From Anaerolineae bacterium (GTDB taxonomy: Bacteria > Chloroflexota > Anaerolineae > Aggregatilineales > Phototrophicaceae), in NCBI GenBank assembly GCA_025454525.1, contig JALOOG010000025.1, positions 1 through 50,004 on the forward strand: DNA of 50,004 bases. The letters run 5' to 3'. Each line of letters opens with the position of its first letter. Position 1 is the stretch's first letter. The notes beneath the pieces are model-generated. The model saw only the letters and a program-made list of their open reading frames with translations, searched no databases and was not told the DNA's origin. Of the stretch, positions 16,851 through 25,598 are shown piece after piece. A program made the translations under genes and the position numbers.

Positions 16851-17681
16851 TTAAACATCAAAATGCGGGAAGATCTGAAACAACATACGCTCATGGTGGC
16901 GCACCCATGCCTTGAGTTCCGGCGTGTAGTATTTTTCCCACGTTTGATCTTCACTCCGCCCGCCTTCTTTGGGGAAGATCTTGCCATGGTTCGGGATAAA
17001 AGCGATCTCTTCTTGAGGATACCCCAACTTGAGTAGGAAATCGTAGAGTTGTTGATTAAGGTTATCGGTAAAGGTGAAATGCAAGTTGGGCCGCATGTCC
17101 TCACGGTAACGGTGTTCACGCAAGTAGGCCGCGTCAATCGTATTCATGCGACCCTGATCCCGATAGTAGTAATGGATAAATTGGGTGGTGTGCCGCCCTA
17201 GACGATCTTCTGGCCCAAAATGTTGGTTGGTATTGCCCAAGAAAAATGTATTCGAGATCTGGATAAAATCTGAAAATGTGATCTCTGGATAATGCGGATA
17301 GGCGGCCTTCAACGAGTCGAGATCTTCCGTAAAGGCCGTTGGGCGATGTCGCCACCATTGAAACTCATATTGCGAGACATAACGATCATAGGGATTACGG
17401 ATTGTGGTGAGGATCGGTTTATCCCGATGCTCTGGTGGGATCTGGTCAGTCGTCCCGTGTTGATTCCAATCGCCGTTTTCTTGTGGATTGATCAGGATCA
17501 AAAATTTTGGACGCGGGTTGATCCACCCCTTGATCGAAAAGCGACGCTTCGGGCTTTGATCGGCGCGACGTTCTTCGATCTGATCGCCGCGGGCTTCATG
17601 GATCTTGCGTAACAGGGTGCTGACAAACGTCCCGCCCGTTTTAGGCATGTGGACATAGACAAATTGTTCGGTAATGATCAT
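16851..17681 (-). CDS. Sulfotransferase (glycan sulfation)
   Basis: 276 residues, soluble. The N-terminal 5'-phosphosulfate loop is clear (VYVHMPKTGGTFVSTLL, about 9-24), as is the 3'-phosphate site (TTIRNPYDRYVSQY, about 92-105). These are the two PAPS-binding motifs of sulfotransferases in the Sulfotransfer/HS2ST-like group. The reaction is transfer of sulfate from PAPS to a hydroxyl or amine, here most likely on a sugar. The stop of the GT2 gene overlaps its ATG by 4 bases, and the GT4 gene follows after 38 bases. A second, different sulfotransferase is at 19350-20054, so the product may be sulfated at two kinds of position. Confidence 0.88.
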   Translation of the reverse strand: MIITEQFVYVHMPKTGGTFVSTLLRKIHEARGDQIEERRADQSPKRRFSIKGWINPRPKFLILINPQENGDWNQHGTTDQIPPEHRDKPILTTIRNPYDRYVSQYEFQWWRHRPTAFTEDLDSLKAAYPHYPEITFSDFIQISNTFFLGNTNQHFGPEDRLGRHTTQFIHYYYRDQGRMNTIDAAYLREHRYREDMRPNLHFTFTDNLNQQLYDFLLKLGYPQEEIAFIPNHGKIFPKEGGRSEDQTWEKYYTPELKAWVRHHERMLFQIFPHFDV

Positions 17682-18532
17682 AGTTTCCGCCGTAAGCGAC
17701 TCAAGAGCGCATTGGTTTTAGTAGGTTCGGTGGGTGGTTGAAGTTGGGCGCGTTTTTGGGCTAACTTGGCCTCTAATTCCGGTGGAAATGCTTGATCCAA
17801 GGTCGAGTCGATCCCATAGTAAGCGCGGGTGTTGAGTGTTACCGCCCGATAATGGATCACCACCTCTTGATAGCGATAAGCGAGATCATCGGCCTTGGTC
17901 ATGGGATGCCACGGATGATAGATCTTGATCGCGGGATGCCACATGATCGCGAGTCCAAGGTTTTTAAAGCGGGTGTTGACATCGAGTCCGTTGGCATGAA
18001 ATCCTGTGCCGAATACCGGATGCTGTTCATAGCCGTTGATCGCCATGAGCCATTGTTTTCGCACGGTCAAACACGCCCCGAAATTTGACGGACTCCGCAA
18101 ATAGCCCACCCGCCGCAAATGATCCAATGTCACGACGCTGGCATGTTGATCTTCCGGTTCTTCATAGCGAAACAGGTACATCACCAAGCGCTCATTGCGT
18201 TGATGTTCGTCCCAGACCGTTTCCAACAGATCTGGCTCAACCACCAGATCTGCATCTGGGATCAAGATCAATTCACCTTGACTCGCCGCGATCCCCGCAT
18301 TAAAACAATACGATGAGTGATATTCCCCTGTGCGCCCTAAGGTGATCACCCGCGCATGGGGGTATTTGGCGATCTCCGCGGCTAACTTAGGATCGACTCG
18401 ATCATAATATTCCACCCAGATCAATTCGTAATCGGTGGGTGGTAAGGTTTGCTGACAGAAAAAATCGATGGCGTGGTAGCTCTCCCGAAAAGAACCATCC
18501 ACCATCACAATACTGAGTCGTGGTGTCATCAT
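17678..18532 (-). CDS. Glycosyltransferase, GT2 family
   Basis: 284 residues with a GT-A fold. The nucleotide-binding start is PRLSIVMVDGSFRESYHAID. The metal-binding DXD-type motif is LILIPDADLVVEPD (about 91-104). The acceptor region includes FGACLTVRKQWLMAINGYEQ, with the acidic GLDVNTRF further on. No membrane segments are seen, so it acts on the cytoplasmic side. It overlaps the neighbours on both sides by 4 bases (FkbM gene upstream, sulfotransferase downstream). Inverting transfer of an unidentified sugar is expected. The basic C-terminal tail (NALLSRLRRKL) could touch the membrane. Confidence 0.9.
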   Translation of the reverse strand: MMTPRLSIVMVDGSFRESYHAIDFFCQQTLPPTDYELIWVEYYDRVDPKLAAEIAKYPHARVITLGRTGEYHSSYCFNAGIAASQGELILIPDADLVVEPDLLETVWDEHQRNERLVMYLFRYEEPEDQHASVVTLDHLRRVGYLRSPSNFGACLTVRKQWLMAINGYEQHPVFGTGFHANGLDVNTRFKNLGLAIMWHPAIKIYHPWHPMTKADDLAYRYQEVVIHYRAVTLNTRAYYGIDSTLDQAFPPELEAKLAQKRAQLQPPTEPTKTNALLSRLRRKL

Positions 18533-19353
18533 TTCAACCTATCTTTGAGCCATTGACGAATCCGCGCCGGCCATGATGCGGCCCCAGGAGAGGCGATCTC
18601 CGCTGGCACGTTGACACGATAGCCGTTGGCCAACGGTTCAGTATTATACGCCGGCCCGAAGGGATGTGGCGTGCCTTGGATCTGACAATCGATCGTGATT
18701 GCTCGCAAGCGCTCCACATCGGCCCGATCGCGCACATAAAAATTGTTCACCCCCCGACGACGGGCGAACTGATACCCGCGTGACTCTAGATAGCTATTCA
18801 TCGCGTCGCGTTCAGCGGGGGTATTGGTTTCGATCACCAACACTCGCGCCGGATACCGTTCTAAGTCGAGTCCCTGTAATACAGCTAATTCCGTGCCTTC
18901 AACGTCAATTGAGATAAAATCGATCGGCGTGTGCGCGGGCAAATGATCCGCGAAAATCTGATTTAGAGTCATCGCGGGGACGGTGATCGACTTAAACCCG
19001 TCAAATTGTAACCCACGTCGTTCGTAGCGACGGCGCACATCTTCTTCCCGATCGCCCTGAATGCCAGAGAGTAAGCCGAGTGGTTCGGTGTAAAAGGTGA
19101 CAGAGGTGGCCGTTTCATCTCCGACACACGCCAGATTTAAGCAGATCGCACGCCGTAATTCTTGCAATAATGCGAAGGTGACTGGATGTGGCTCTAAGCA
19201 GATCCCTTTCCAGCCGCGCAACTCAAAGGCGTAAGTATTGCTGACATGCCGGCCGTCAAACGCCCCGACATCGACATAAAACCCATTGGTTTTGCCTTCA
19301 AAAAATGTCCATAAGAGACAATCTTCGCCGTGTTGACCATAAAATCCGCTCAT
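18529..19353 (-). CDS. FkbM-family SAM-dependent methyltransferase
   Basis: 274 residues from ATG 19353 (MSGFYGQHGEDCLLW). A longer frame extends into the upstream gene and is rejected because this ATG overlaps that gene's TGA in the common ATGA way. The SAM motif is FYVDVGAFDGRHVSNT (about 25-40), and the FkbM signature IDFISIDVEGTELAVLQGLD follows at about 145-165. Members methylate hydroxyls, often on sugars of exported glycans. Here it would O-methylate the glycan built by the operon. A nearby YGQHGEDCLLW segment is typical of FkbM proteins in polysaccharide clusters. Confidence 0.9.
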   Translation of the reverse strand: MSGFYGQHGEDCLLWTFFEGKTNGFYVDVGAFDGRHVSNTYAFELRGWKGICLEPHPVTFALLQELRRAICLNLACVGDETATSVTFYTEPLGLLSGIQGDREEDVRRRYERRGLQFDGFKSITVPAMTLNQIFADHLPAHTPIDFISIDVEGTELAVLQGLDLERYPARVLVIETNTPAERDAMNSYLESRGYQFARRRGVNNFYVRDRADVERLRAITIDCQIQGTPHPFGPAYNTEPLANGYRVNVPAEIASPGAASWPARIRQWLKDRLK

Positions 19354-20054
19354 GTTAGCGCATAACCCCGCGCTTGCAACCAATCCCCGTAACGCGCAAC
19401 GATCAAACTCGCTTGCTCCGTGGTGAGCGAGTCGCGCCATTGCCCCACTTGGCCTTGATGTTCACTGATATGATTTTCGTGTAAGAGGTGATGCTTGTCG
19501 AAAATCGCTTTTTCGTTGACCACCTGCACTTCACGAGCGTTTTCGATCCGTTCGATCTGTTTATCAACCGCATACTCCGCCGCGATCCGATCCGCTTCGA
19601 TCGCATCGATCGGGATCTCTAGGTGAGTCGCGATCCGTCGGACTTCACCGGCGACATCTTCCATTAGGGTTTCATAACGCGAGACCAACACCTGCGGATG
19701 TGCCGTCCAGAGGTCATATTGTTCGATCAATTCGCGTAAGATGTCTCGTTTCCATAAGCGATCGAACGGGGCCTCTTGTTTATACATAAACGACACAAAC
19801 ACATCGCGCAGATCACGGTAGACATACAGACCTTTGGCCGCCCCCCGCGCCATTTCTGCCCCGATCGCTGCCTCATAATTGTGATTTTTGTAGACTTTCC
19901 ACCCCTTGATCCCAACTGCTTGAGCTTGCGCGTCACTAAAGCGCTCTGTCCACCCGATTCGCTGACCTAATTGGGCCAACTCGACCAGATGCGCGGTGAG
20001 TTGATATTGTAAAGTTGAACCGGATCGTTTCATACCACAGCAAATAATCCACAT
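19350..20054 (-). CDS. Sulfotransferase, second type
   Basis: 234 residues from ATG 20054 (MWIICCGMKRSGSTLQYQL), with AAGGAG eleven bases upstream. The 5'-phosphosulfate loop is GMKRSGST (7-14) and the 3'-phosphate motif is YVYRDLRDVFVSFMY (about 77-91). Its sequence differs from the other sulfotransferase in the operon, so the two are not recent duplicates and probably have different acceptors. Proteins of this shape occur in bacterial and cyanobacterial glycan clusters. It follows the Wzt-like ATPase after 8 bases and overlaps the FkbM gene. Alternative: a sulfotransferase-fold protein with another acceptor, such as a lipid. Confidence 0.85.
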   Translation of the reverse strand: MWIICCGMKRSGSTLQYQLTAHLVELAQLGQRIGWTERFSDAQAQAVGIKGWKVYKNHNYEAAIGAEMARGAAKGLYVYRDLRDVFVSFMYKQEAPFDRLWKRDILRELIEQYDLWTAHPQVLVSRYETLMEDVAGEVRRIATHLEIPIDAIEADRIAAEYAVDKQIERIENAREVQVVNEKAIFDKHHLLHENHISEHQGQVGQWRDSLTTEQASLIVARYGDWLQARGYALT

Positions 20055-20062
20055 GATGTCGT

Positions 20063-21355
20063 TTACTCCTTGGTCATTTCGACCACTTGCCACGGTAACA
20101 TCGGCGCAACCAGACCCGGACGCTTACGGACGACAAAATCCTCATTCGGCACATCAAAAGTGACATGCACATTCAATCCGCGCACATCTTTAATATACCA
20201 CTCGGTTTTATGCACACCCGCCAACGGATCGATGCTAAACGTGCCACGATTCAAAGTGCCGGCCGGGATCACCGCCCGCAATTTGATCACCTGACCGCGG
20301 ACGGCTTCTGGAAGGATCTCACCGAGATCATTGTGGTGCGATCGAAACACGGTGATGTCCTCTGATGTTTTGAGGTCAAACCCGATCTTCAAAAAGCGCA
20401 CCGACTCGCGTAATAAGAGGTCAAATTCGATGATGATCGGGGTATGGCTGATAAATTGTGAACAGATCCGCCCGTCTTGATCCAAGGTTCGCATCGCGAT
20501 CAATTGGATCGGCGCATCCACTGCCGGATCTTCTGGGAAAAATTTTTCGCCTTCAACATCCGAATCGGACGCGGTATTGCTCTGAAGGTAATTGGAGACC
20601 ACTTGCAACGGTTCACCCACCTCGATCAAGCGTCCTTTGTTGATCCACATCACCCAGTCGCAATGGGAGAGGATCGCCGAGAGTTTGTGGCTCACCAAGA
20701 TTACCGTGCGCCCTTCATTGGAGACTTGCGATAAACGTCCGAGTCCACGCTTTTGAAATTCCGCATCACCGACCGATAACACCTCATCCACCAACAAGAC
20801 TTCCGGCTTAAAAAACGCCGCTACCGAAAACGCCAACCGCACGCGCATCCCGCTAGAATAGCGCTTGACGGGGGTATCTAAAAATGCACCCACCCCCGAA
20901 AATTCGACGATCTCATCATAGACCGCGTTGATGTCCCAACGAGACATGCCCAAGATCGCGCCATTCAGGTAGATATTTTCGCGTCCGGTCAATTCGGGAT
21001 GAAACCCCGTCCCCACCTCTAACAGTGAACCGACCGCGCCATTGATCCGGGCGACCCCTTCGGTAGGATGCGTGATCCGGCTCAAAATTTTCAGCAGGGT
21101 CGATTTTCCCGACCCATTCGATCCGACAATGCCCACGACATCCCCACGTTTGATCTCAAACGAGATGTCTTTCAGCGCCCAGATCGTCGCATCGGCTGCA
21201 AACGGTGATTTACGTTGTAAGGCCAACGCCAAGCGCCGAGCCGGAGAAGTCAGGCTATGGATCATCGCGGGCAGCATCGCCCGTTTAACCTCGCTTGCCC
21301 CTACATGATAGAGTTTTGATAATTGTTCAACTTGGATCGCGATTTCAGGGTTCAT
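20063..21355 (-). CDS. Wzt-like ABC transporter ATPase with C-terminal glycan-recognition domain
   Basis: 430 residues from ATG 21355, whose A is also the last base of the sulfatase TGA. The ATPase domain (about 5-245) has Walker A GSNGSGKST (78-86), signature YSSGMRVRLAF (about 166-176), Walker B VLLVDEVLSVGD (about 187-198) and the switch His in ILVSHK. The extra domain (about 270-430) has the beta-sandwich pattern of Wzt C-terminal domains, which in O-antigen exporters bind the finished chain end. With the ABC-2 permease at 22746-23582 it should flip and export the completed glycan. The end-recognition domain suggests the terminal modification (methyl or sulfate from the operon's own enzymes) marks chains ready for export. 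Confidence 0.92.
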   Translation of the reverse strand: MNPEIAIQVEQLSKLYHVGASEVKRAMLPAMIHSLTSPARRLALALQRKSPFAADATIWALKDISFEIKRGDVVGIVGSNGSGKSTLLKILSRITHPTEGVARINGAVGSLLEVGTGFHPELTGRENIYLNGAILGMSRWDINAVYDEIVEFSGVGAFLDTPVKRYSSGMRVRLAFSVAAFFKPEVLLVDEVLSVGDAEFQKRGLGRLSQVSNEGRTVILVSHKLSAILSHCDWVMWINKGRLIEVGEPLQVVSNYLQSNTASDSDVEGEKFFPEDPAVDAPIQLIAMRTLDQDGRICSQFISHTPIIIEFDLLLRESVRFLKIGFDLKTSEDITVFRSHHNDLGEILPEAVRGQVIKLRAVIPAGTLNRGTFSIDPLAGVHKTEWYIKDVRGLNVHVTFDVPNEDFVVRKRPGLVAPMLPWQVVEMTKE

Positions 21356-22749
21356 CAGTTGGTCTTTTGTCCTTCGGCCGTGCGACATTCCGCCCCCGCG
21401 CAATTCAAGATCGCGTCTAATTGTCCTTCAAGGTCAGCGATCAAGGCCGGATCGGCGCTATGGATGATATTCTCTAATTGATCCGGATCAGTGATCAGAT
21501 CATATAACTCACGCTCACCGTTATCATGTTCCACATACAGGTAGCGCGTGGTACGCAATGCCTGATAGCGATCGGAATTGATCACCAAGCGCTCCCGCCA
21601 TGCGACCGACTCTGATCCCCATAACGGGATCAAGGATGTGCCGTCTACCCATTCCGGCACGGTGACTCCGGTCAAAGCGGCGATCGTCGGTGCGAGATCG
21701 CCGATCGTCACCAGTTGATCGGAGCGCATTCCCGCGGGAATACTAGGGCCGCGGATGATCAACGGGATACGAATTTCGGTTTCATATGGATCGCCTTTGC
21801 CACGCGGTTCACGATGCAAGCCCCAATGATACCCGTTATCGGTGAGGAACAAGACATAAGTGCGTTCCGTCGCATCGATTGTCTCTAGCGCGGTGAGGAT
21901 CTGATCGATCAGCTCATCCACCGCCTGTAAGCTGCGGAGGTGATCGCGATAATACGCGGTCAAATCGGTGATCTGATCCGCTGTGAGCAGCGGGCGATCT
22001 TGGATAAACGACGGTTTATCGCTTACATCCGCTTCATTAAACGACGGAGGGCGCGGTAAGGGTGCGTCGGTAAACAGGTTTTGATGACGCGGCGCGGGGA
22101 TCACCGGCCCATGCGGTGCAAAGGGCGCAATATACAAAAAAAACGCTTGATCCCGTTGATCGCGGATAAAATTGACTGCATGTTGCGCTAAAACATCGGT
22201 GGAATAATCGGACGGTTGATCGCCATAGGCTTGATCTTGACCGTTTTCATTGATCCGATACCGATAATAACCAAAGAGCGGTTCATCATTGCGCGGAATC
22301 CACCACCCAAACCATTGATCCCACCCTTTCGGCACATAGGTCACGTCATTCGCTGACGGATAGCCATTGAGATACTTCCCGATCAACGCGGTGCGATAAC
22401 CGGCCGCCCGTAGCCAAGTCGCTAAGGTGGAATCTTCTAAGCGGAGTTCCTGAAAGCGCTCAAAGCCCCCATTCGGGGGTTGATTCATCCAAATTTGATG
22501 ATTGTGCGTGTACTGACCGCGTAATAAGGATGTGCGTGCCGGACAACACTTTGAGATCGTGGTGAAGGCCTGTTCAAAGGCGATCCCCTTAGCGATCAAT
22601 TCCCGTTGCAAGATCGGCATCATCGCGATCGTCTGGTAATTTTGATCGTCGGTGATGATCACGATGATATTCGGGCGCGATGCAGCTGATTCGATCGGCG
22701 CACAACCGATCAAGCCCAGCAATAACCCTAACAAGAGGATCGCTCTCAT
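21355..22749 (-). CDS. Sulfatase, lipoprotein, formylglycine type
   Basis: 464 residues. A signal peptide with lipobox LIGCAP (Cys16) places it outside the cytoplasm on a lipid anchor. Family marks are the first metal aspartates (VIITDDQNY), the C-x-P-x-R site KCCPARTSLLRG (Cys68, to be converted to formylglycine), the Lys in ALIGKYLNGY, and the Asp-Asn pair VLFLTDNGYHWG. It should hydrolyse sulfate esters, like arylsulfatases and glucosamine-sulfatases. It needs a maturation enzyme (FGE or anSME) not present in the window. It is nested between the two subunits of a glycan exporter and overlaps both by 1-4 bases. Editing of sulfate on the exported glycan, rather than nutrient scavenging, is therefore the likely job (inference). 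Confidence 0.92.
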   Translation of the reverse strand: MRAILLLGLLLGLIGCAPIESAASRPNIIVIITDDQNYQTIAMMPILQRELIAKGIAFEQAFTTISKCCPARTSLLRGQYTHNHQIWMNQPPNGGFERFQELRLEDSTLATWLRAAGYRTALIGKYLNGYPSANDVTYVPKGWDQWFGWWIPRNDEPLFGYYRYRINENGQDQAYGDQPSDYSTDVLAQHAVNFIRDQRDQAFFLYIAPFAPHGPVIPAPRHQNLFTDAPLPRPPSFNEADVSDKPSFIQDRPLLTADQITDLTAYYRDHLRSLQAVDELIDQILTALETIDATERTYVLFLTDNGYHWGLHREPRGKGDPYETEIRIPLIIRGPSIPAGMRSDQLVTIGDLAPTIAALTGVTVPEWVDGTSLIPLWGSESVAWRERLVINSDRYQALRTTRYLYVEHDNGERELYDLITDPDQLENIIHSADPALIADLEGQLDAILNCAGAECRTAEGQKTN

Positions 22750-23582
22750 ATCACGTCCGCGATCGTCGGTTCAAGGCGTTTGAAGTTGAGCGCACCTAAG
22801 ATCAATAGGAAGATCGCGATCCCACTGGCATAAGCGATACTCTCTAGCGACGGCACATTGCCCACGCCCAAGAGTGACCAACGAAACCCTTCGATCACCA
22901 CCGCTAACGGATTCAACTGATACAGTTGATCCCACGGCGCGGGTAACAATTGACTCGAATAGACCGCCGGAGTCAAGAAAAATAACCCTTGTGTGATCAA
23001 ACGCACCAGATAGAGCGTATCGCGAAAGCGCGCATGAAATGGCGCAAACCATAAGCCAAGTCCGAGTCCGGTCACGATCGCGATCATCAGGAACACGGGC
23101 GCGGCGATCACATTGGCTGATGGCGGGACTCCGTAGATCAACATCATCGGGAGCAAAATCAAAAACGCGATCGCAAAGTTGACCAAGGCCATTGCCACGA
23201 TGATCAACGGGAAGATCAGATGCGGGACATAGATCTTCTGGATCAAGGCGCTGTTGGTGAACAGACTGGTAGATCCCTCGGTGACGATCGTGGTAAACAG
23301 CGTCCAAATGATCAAGGCGCTATAGCTGAAGATCGGGTAAGGGATGTTGCCGTCGGTCTGCACATTGAGCAACCCGCCGAGTAAGATCGTGTACCCTAGC
23401 ATGGTCATCAGGGGGGTGTAGATCGCGTAGATCGGCCCGCCAATGGTTTGACGATATTGGACTTTAAAATTACGCCCGACCATGTTGGTAATCACCGCAC
23501 GATAGCGCCATACCTCACGGAGATTCGGTAGCGCGAAGCCGGTTTGCGGTTGGATCACCGTTATGGGTTTGTGTGTGTTCAT
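22746..23582 (-). CDS. ABC-2 type permease for polysaccharide export (Wzm/TagG-like)
   Basis: 278 residues with about six membrane segments after an N-terminal amphipathic stretch (NLREVWRYRAVITNMVGRNF), a hallmark of Wzm/TagG permeases. The motif FKVQYRQTIGGPIYAIYTPL and the late FFLTPAVYSSQLLP and NPLAVVIEGFRW are standard for the family. It forms the channel with the Wzt-like ATPase. It is the first gene of the operon; its promoter must lie in the 172-base gap upstream. The stop overlaps the sulfatase start by 4 bases, and this splits the usual permease-ATPase gene pair. Confidence 0.93.
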   Translation of the reverse strand: MNTHKPITVIQPQTGFALPNLREVWRYRAVITNMVGRNFKVQYRQTIGGPIYAIYTPLMTMLGYTILLGGLLNVQTDGNIPYPIFSYSALIIWTLFTTIVTEGSTSLFTNSALIQKIYVPHLIFPLIIVAMALVNFAIAFLILLPMMLIYGVPPSANVIAAPVFLMIAIVTGLGLGLWFAPFHARFRDTLYLVRLITQGLFFLTPAVYSSQLLPAPWDQLYQLNPLAVVIEGFRWSLLGVGNVPSLESIAYASGIAIFLLILGALNFKRLEPTIADVI

Positions 23583-23701
23583 AGGGCCTTAAGATCAGTC
23601 TGAAATTGATGACGATTGCATTGTAAACAGACCCGATCAAACGATCAACCCACAATTACCTTGCGTTGTTTGTTAGATTCTCCGAAGAGTCCGCACCGCT
23701 G

Positions 23702-23745
23702 AAAAAAATACAAAGCGCATCAATCGCTCCATCTGACACGCTTTG
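23702..23745 (-). terminator. Rho-independent terminator of the propeller gene
   Basis: On the minus strand caaagcg (23739-23745) pairs with cgctttg (23711-23717), followed by TATTTTTTT (complement of 23702-23710). It lies 10 bases past the stop of the 23755-24984 gene, which it should end, separating it from the glycan operon. Confidence 0.65.
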
Positions 23746-23754
23746 CATGAGTGT

Positions 23755-24984
23755 TTATGGTGCCACGGTGAACGGTGTCACCTCAATTGATGACAGCGGA
23801 GTCGTCCAGATCAGATCCCAAAAACCGCCATTTTCAGCGACTTCCGTTGACCATAACGGAGTCGTCACCCCGTCGCTGACCCACTCTAACGTATACGATG
23901 AGCCGTAAGTTTCCATATCAAAGGCCGTGTTTAACGAGACAAACCCCGCGGGCGCATTCTCCACACTGATAAAATTAAGCGTGTTCGGGATCATTTCTTC
24001 TAGACTCCCGTCACGTCCCAACGCCACCCAACGCAACGTCTGTGGATTTTCCGCTTGTTCTGGGTCAAAATTGCCCAAAAGTTGCAAGGCCAACGCTTGA
24101 CCATCCTTGATGAAGGCCATGGACACCACGATCTCATCGCTGTTCACATAGATCGGGTAGACATTGCCGTCCGCGTTGACGATGTTCACGGTGTTGGTTT
24201 GTGGGAGCGGGCCGCCGGGATTGGCCGCGGGCAAGTCCGGATTCAAGGAGGTAAACACAAATTCGCCAGTGTCCGGCAGGTAAACCCCGCTCGTATTGCC
24301 CCAATAGTCCACCGTGCTGATCGTGTCGTTGGTTAGATCCCATTGATAGGCAGGGACTTCAGGTGCGCCTCCAGTGAACCAAGGTTGTACGGTGAATAAG
24401 ATCGACTCGTCGGTGTGAACGCGGACATCGGGCATCAACGCCCCAAAACCCACCTCGTTAATCGGCGTGGCGATCGTGCTATCCGCGTTCAATTCCTCTA
24501 ATACTTCCCCGGTGTTGGTATCGATCACCAACAATGCCCACGCGGGTAACTCGGAGTCCACGTTCGGATCGCCAAGGAAGTAATAGATCACACTCAAAGT
24601 TACACGACTCACATTCGCATTAAACCCCGCATCTCCGACTCGACACGCGGACGGCAATCCGAGATCACGCTCCACCAAGTTTTGACCGTTGATCAGATCG
24701 CGCACGATCAACAGGGCGCTTTGTGGAATCGCTTCGGCCGTATAGGTCATCGCACAAAAGGCGACGATGGTACCGTCAGGGCTAAAAGTGAGGTCGCGTC
24801 CGTTGGTTTGTGCGCCTTCTGGTAGACCTAACGGGTAATTTTGGGTGCTACCGTCGGCATACACGCGCAACAACGCATTGGTGCTGCTGTTAAACAAGTA
24901 AGCTGACCAAGTATCCGCTTGAGCCAAGCTCAACGCGCTCATGATCCACAGCGTCAATAAGATGACAAGATGTTTCAGTTTCAT
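23755..24984 (-). CDS. Secreted beta-propeller-like protein
   Basis: 409 residues from ATG 24984, with AAAGGGG five bases upstream. A cleavable signal peptide (about 1-23, ending SLAQA) sends it out of the cytoplasm. The mature part has repeated strand patterns like TolB/WD40 propellers: YLFNSSTNALLRVYADG, LTFSPDGTIVAFCAM, LVIDTNTGEVLEEL and others. Function is unknown. Such proteins in this lineage often scaffold or bind in the envelope. It has its own terminator, so it is probably not part of the glycan operon. The single FSPDG motif is the clearest propeller mark. Confidence 0.7.
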   Translation of the reverse strand: MKLKHLVILLTLWIMSALSLAQADTWSAYLFNSSTNALLRVYADGSTQNYPLGLPEGAQTNGRDLTFSPDGTIVAFCAMTYTAEAIPQSALLIVRDLINGQNLVERDLGLPSACRVGDAGFNANVSRVTLSVIYYFLGDPNVDSELPAWALLVIDTNTGEVLEELNADSTIATPINEVGFGALMPDVRVHTDESILFTVQPWFTGGAPEVPAYQWDLTNDTISTVDYWGNTSGVYLPDTGEFVFTSLNPDLPAANPGGPLPQTNTVNIVNADGNVYPIYVNSDEIVVSMAFIKDGQALALQLLGNFDPEQAENPQTLRWVALGRDGSLEEMIPNTLNFISVENAPAGFVSLNTAFDMETYGSSYTLEWVSDGVTTPLWSTEVAENGGFWDLIWTTPLSSIEVTPFTVAP

Positions 24985-25180
24985 AGTGTCCCCTTTCAAA
25001 AATACCCCACCATGATACACCGACTTGTCTTAGCGTAGCGATCTTGTAGGGCAATCGTTTAAAAAACAGAGTCCGCTCCAGATTCGTGTGCGGCGGTGAC
25101 GGTAGCGGCAAAGCGAAAAAATTTATTCGGCGACAGCGGCAACGTGGTTAGGTGGATCGTAAGATTGGTAGGATAGGAAC

Positions 25181-25345
25181 GTTTGTTGCGTCCAACCCCA
25201 CCCTAGCCCTCACCCATGCATGGGGAGGGAACTGGCCCGCGTGGCATGGGGAGGAACTGATGTGATGTGCATAGCATGGGGCGGGAACTGGCCCGCGTAA
25301 GATAGGCTGCTCGGTCTCCATGGGTGGAATACTTTTCTGAGGTTC
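25181..25345 (+). repeat. Dispersed intergenic repeat, long copy
   Basis: It begins gtttgttgcgtccaacccca and continues with a CCCATGCATGGG palindrome (25213-25224). A block of the type gcatggggagggaactggcc is then repeated about three times in slightly altered form, and it ends in tccatgggtgg and tacttttctgagg. The same order of blocks appears at 25505-25592 (shorter) and, inverted, at 8046-8136. It has no coding potential. Confidence 0.75.
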
Positions 25346-25485
25346 TCATTCATTCTATTTTCCTTAGGGTGAATCACGGTCGTATTGAATCGAGGATAGC
25401 ACAGATGAGCGGGAAAATCGTAACATTTGTCTGTATTTTTAGAGAAAATAATAGAAAATAAAAGAAGGAAAGGGAAAGAAAATCA

Positions 25486-25598
25486 CAGAAGTAACCTCAG
25501 GAAAGTTTGTTGCGTCCAACCCCACCCTAGCCCTCAATTATGTATGGGGTGGGTTGATCGGTCTCCATAGGTGGGATACTTTTCTAAGATTACTTCTG
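25486..25598 (+). repeat. Short repeat copy bounded by imperfect inverted termini
   Basis: The core (25505-25592) repeats the start and end blocks of the 25181-25345 copy without the middle. The outer 20 bases at 25486-25505 (starting cagaagtaacctcag) and 25579-25598 (ending gattacttctg) are inverted copies that match at about 16 of 20 positions. This gives the layout of a small non-autonomous element. No target duplication is visible. Confidence 0.6.
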
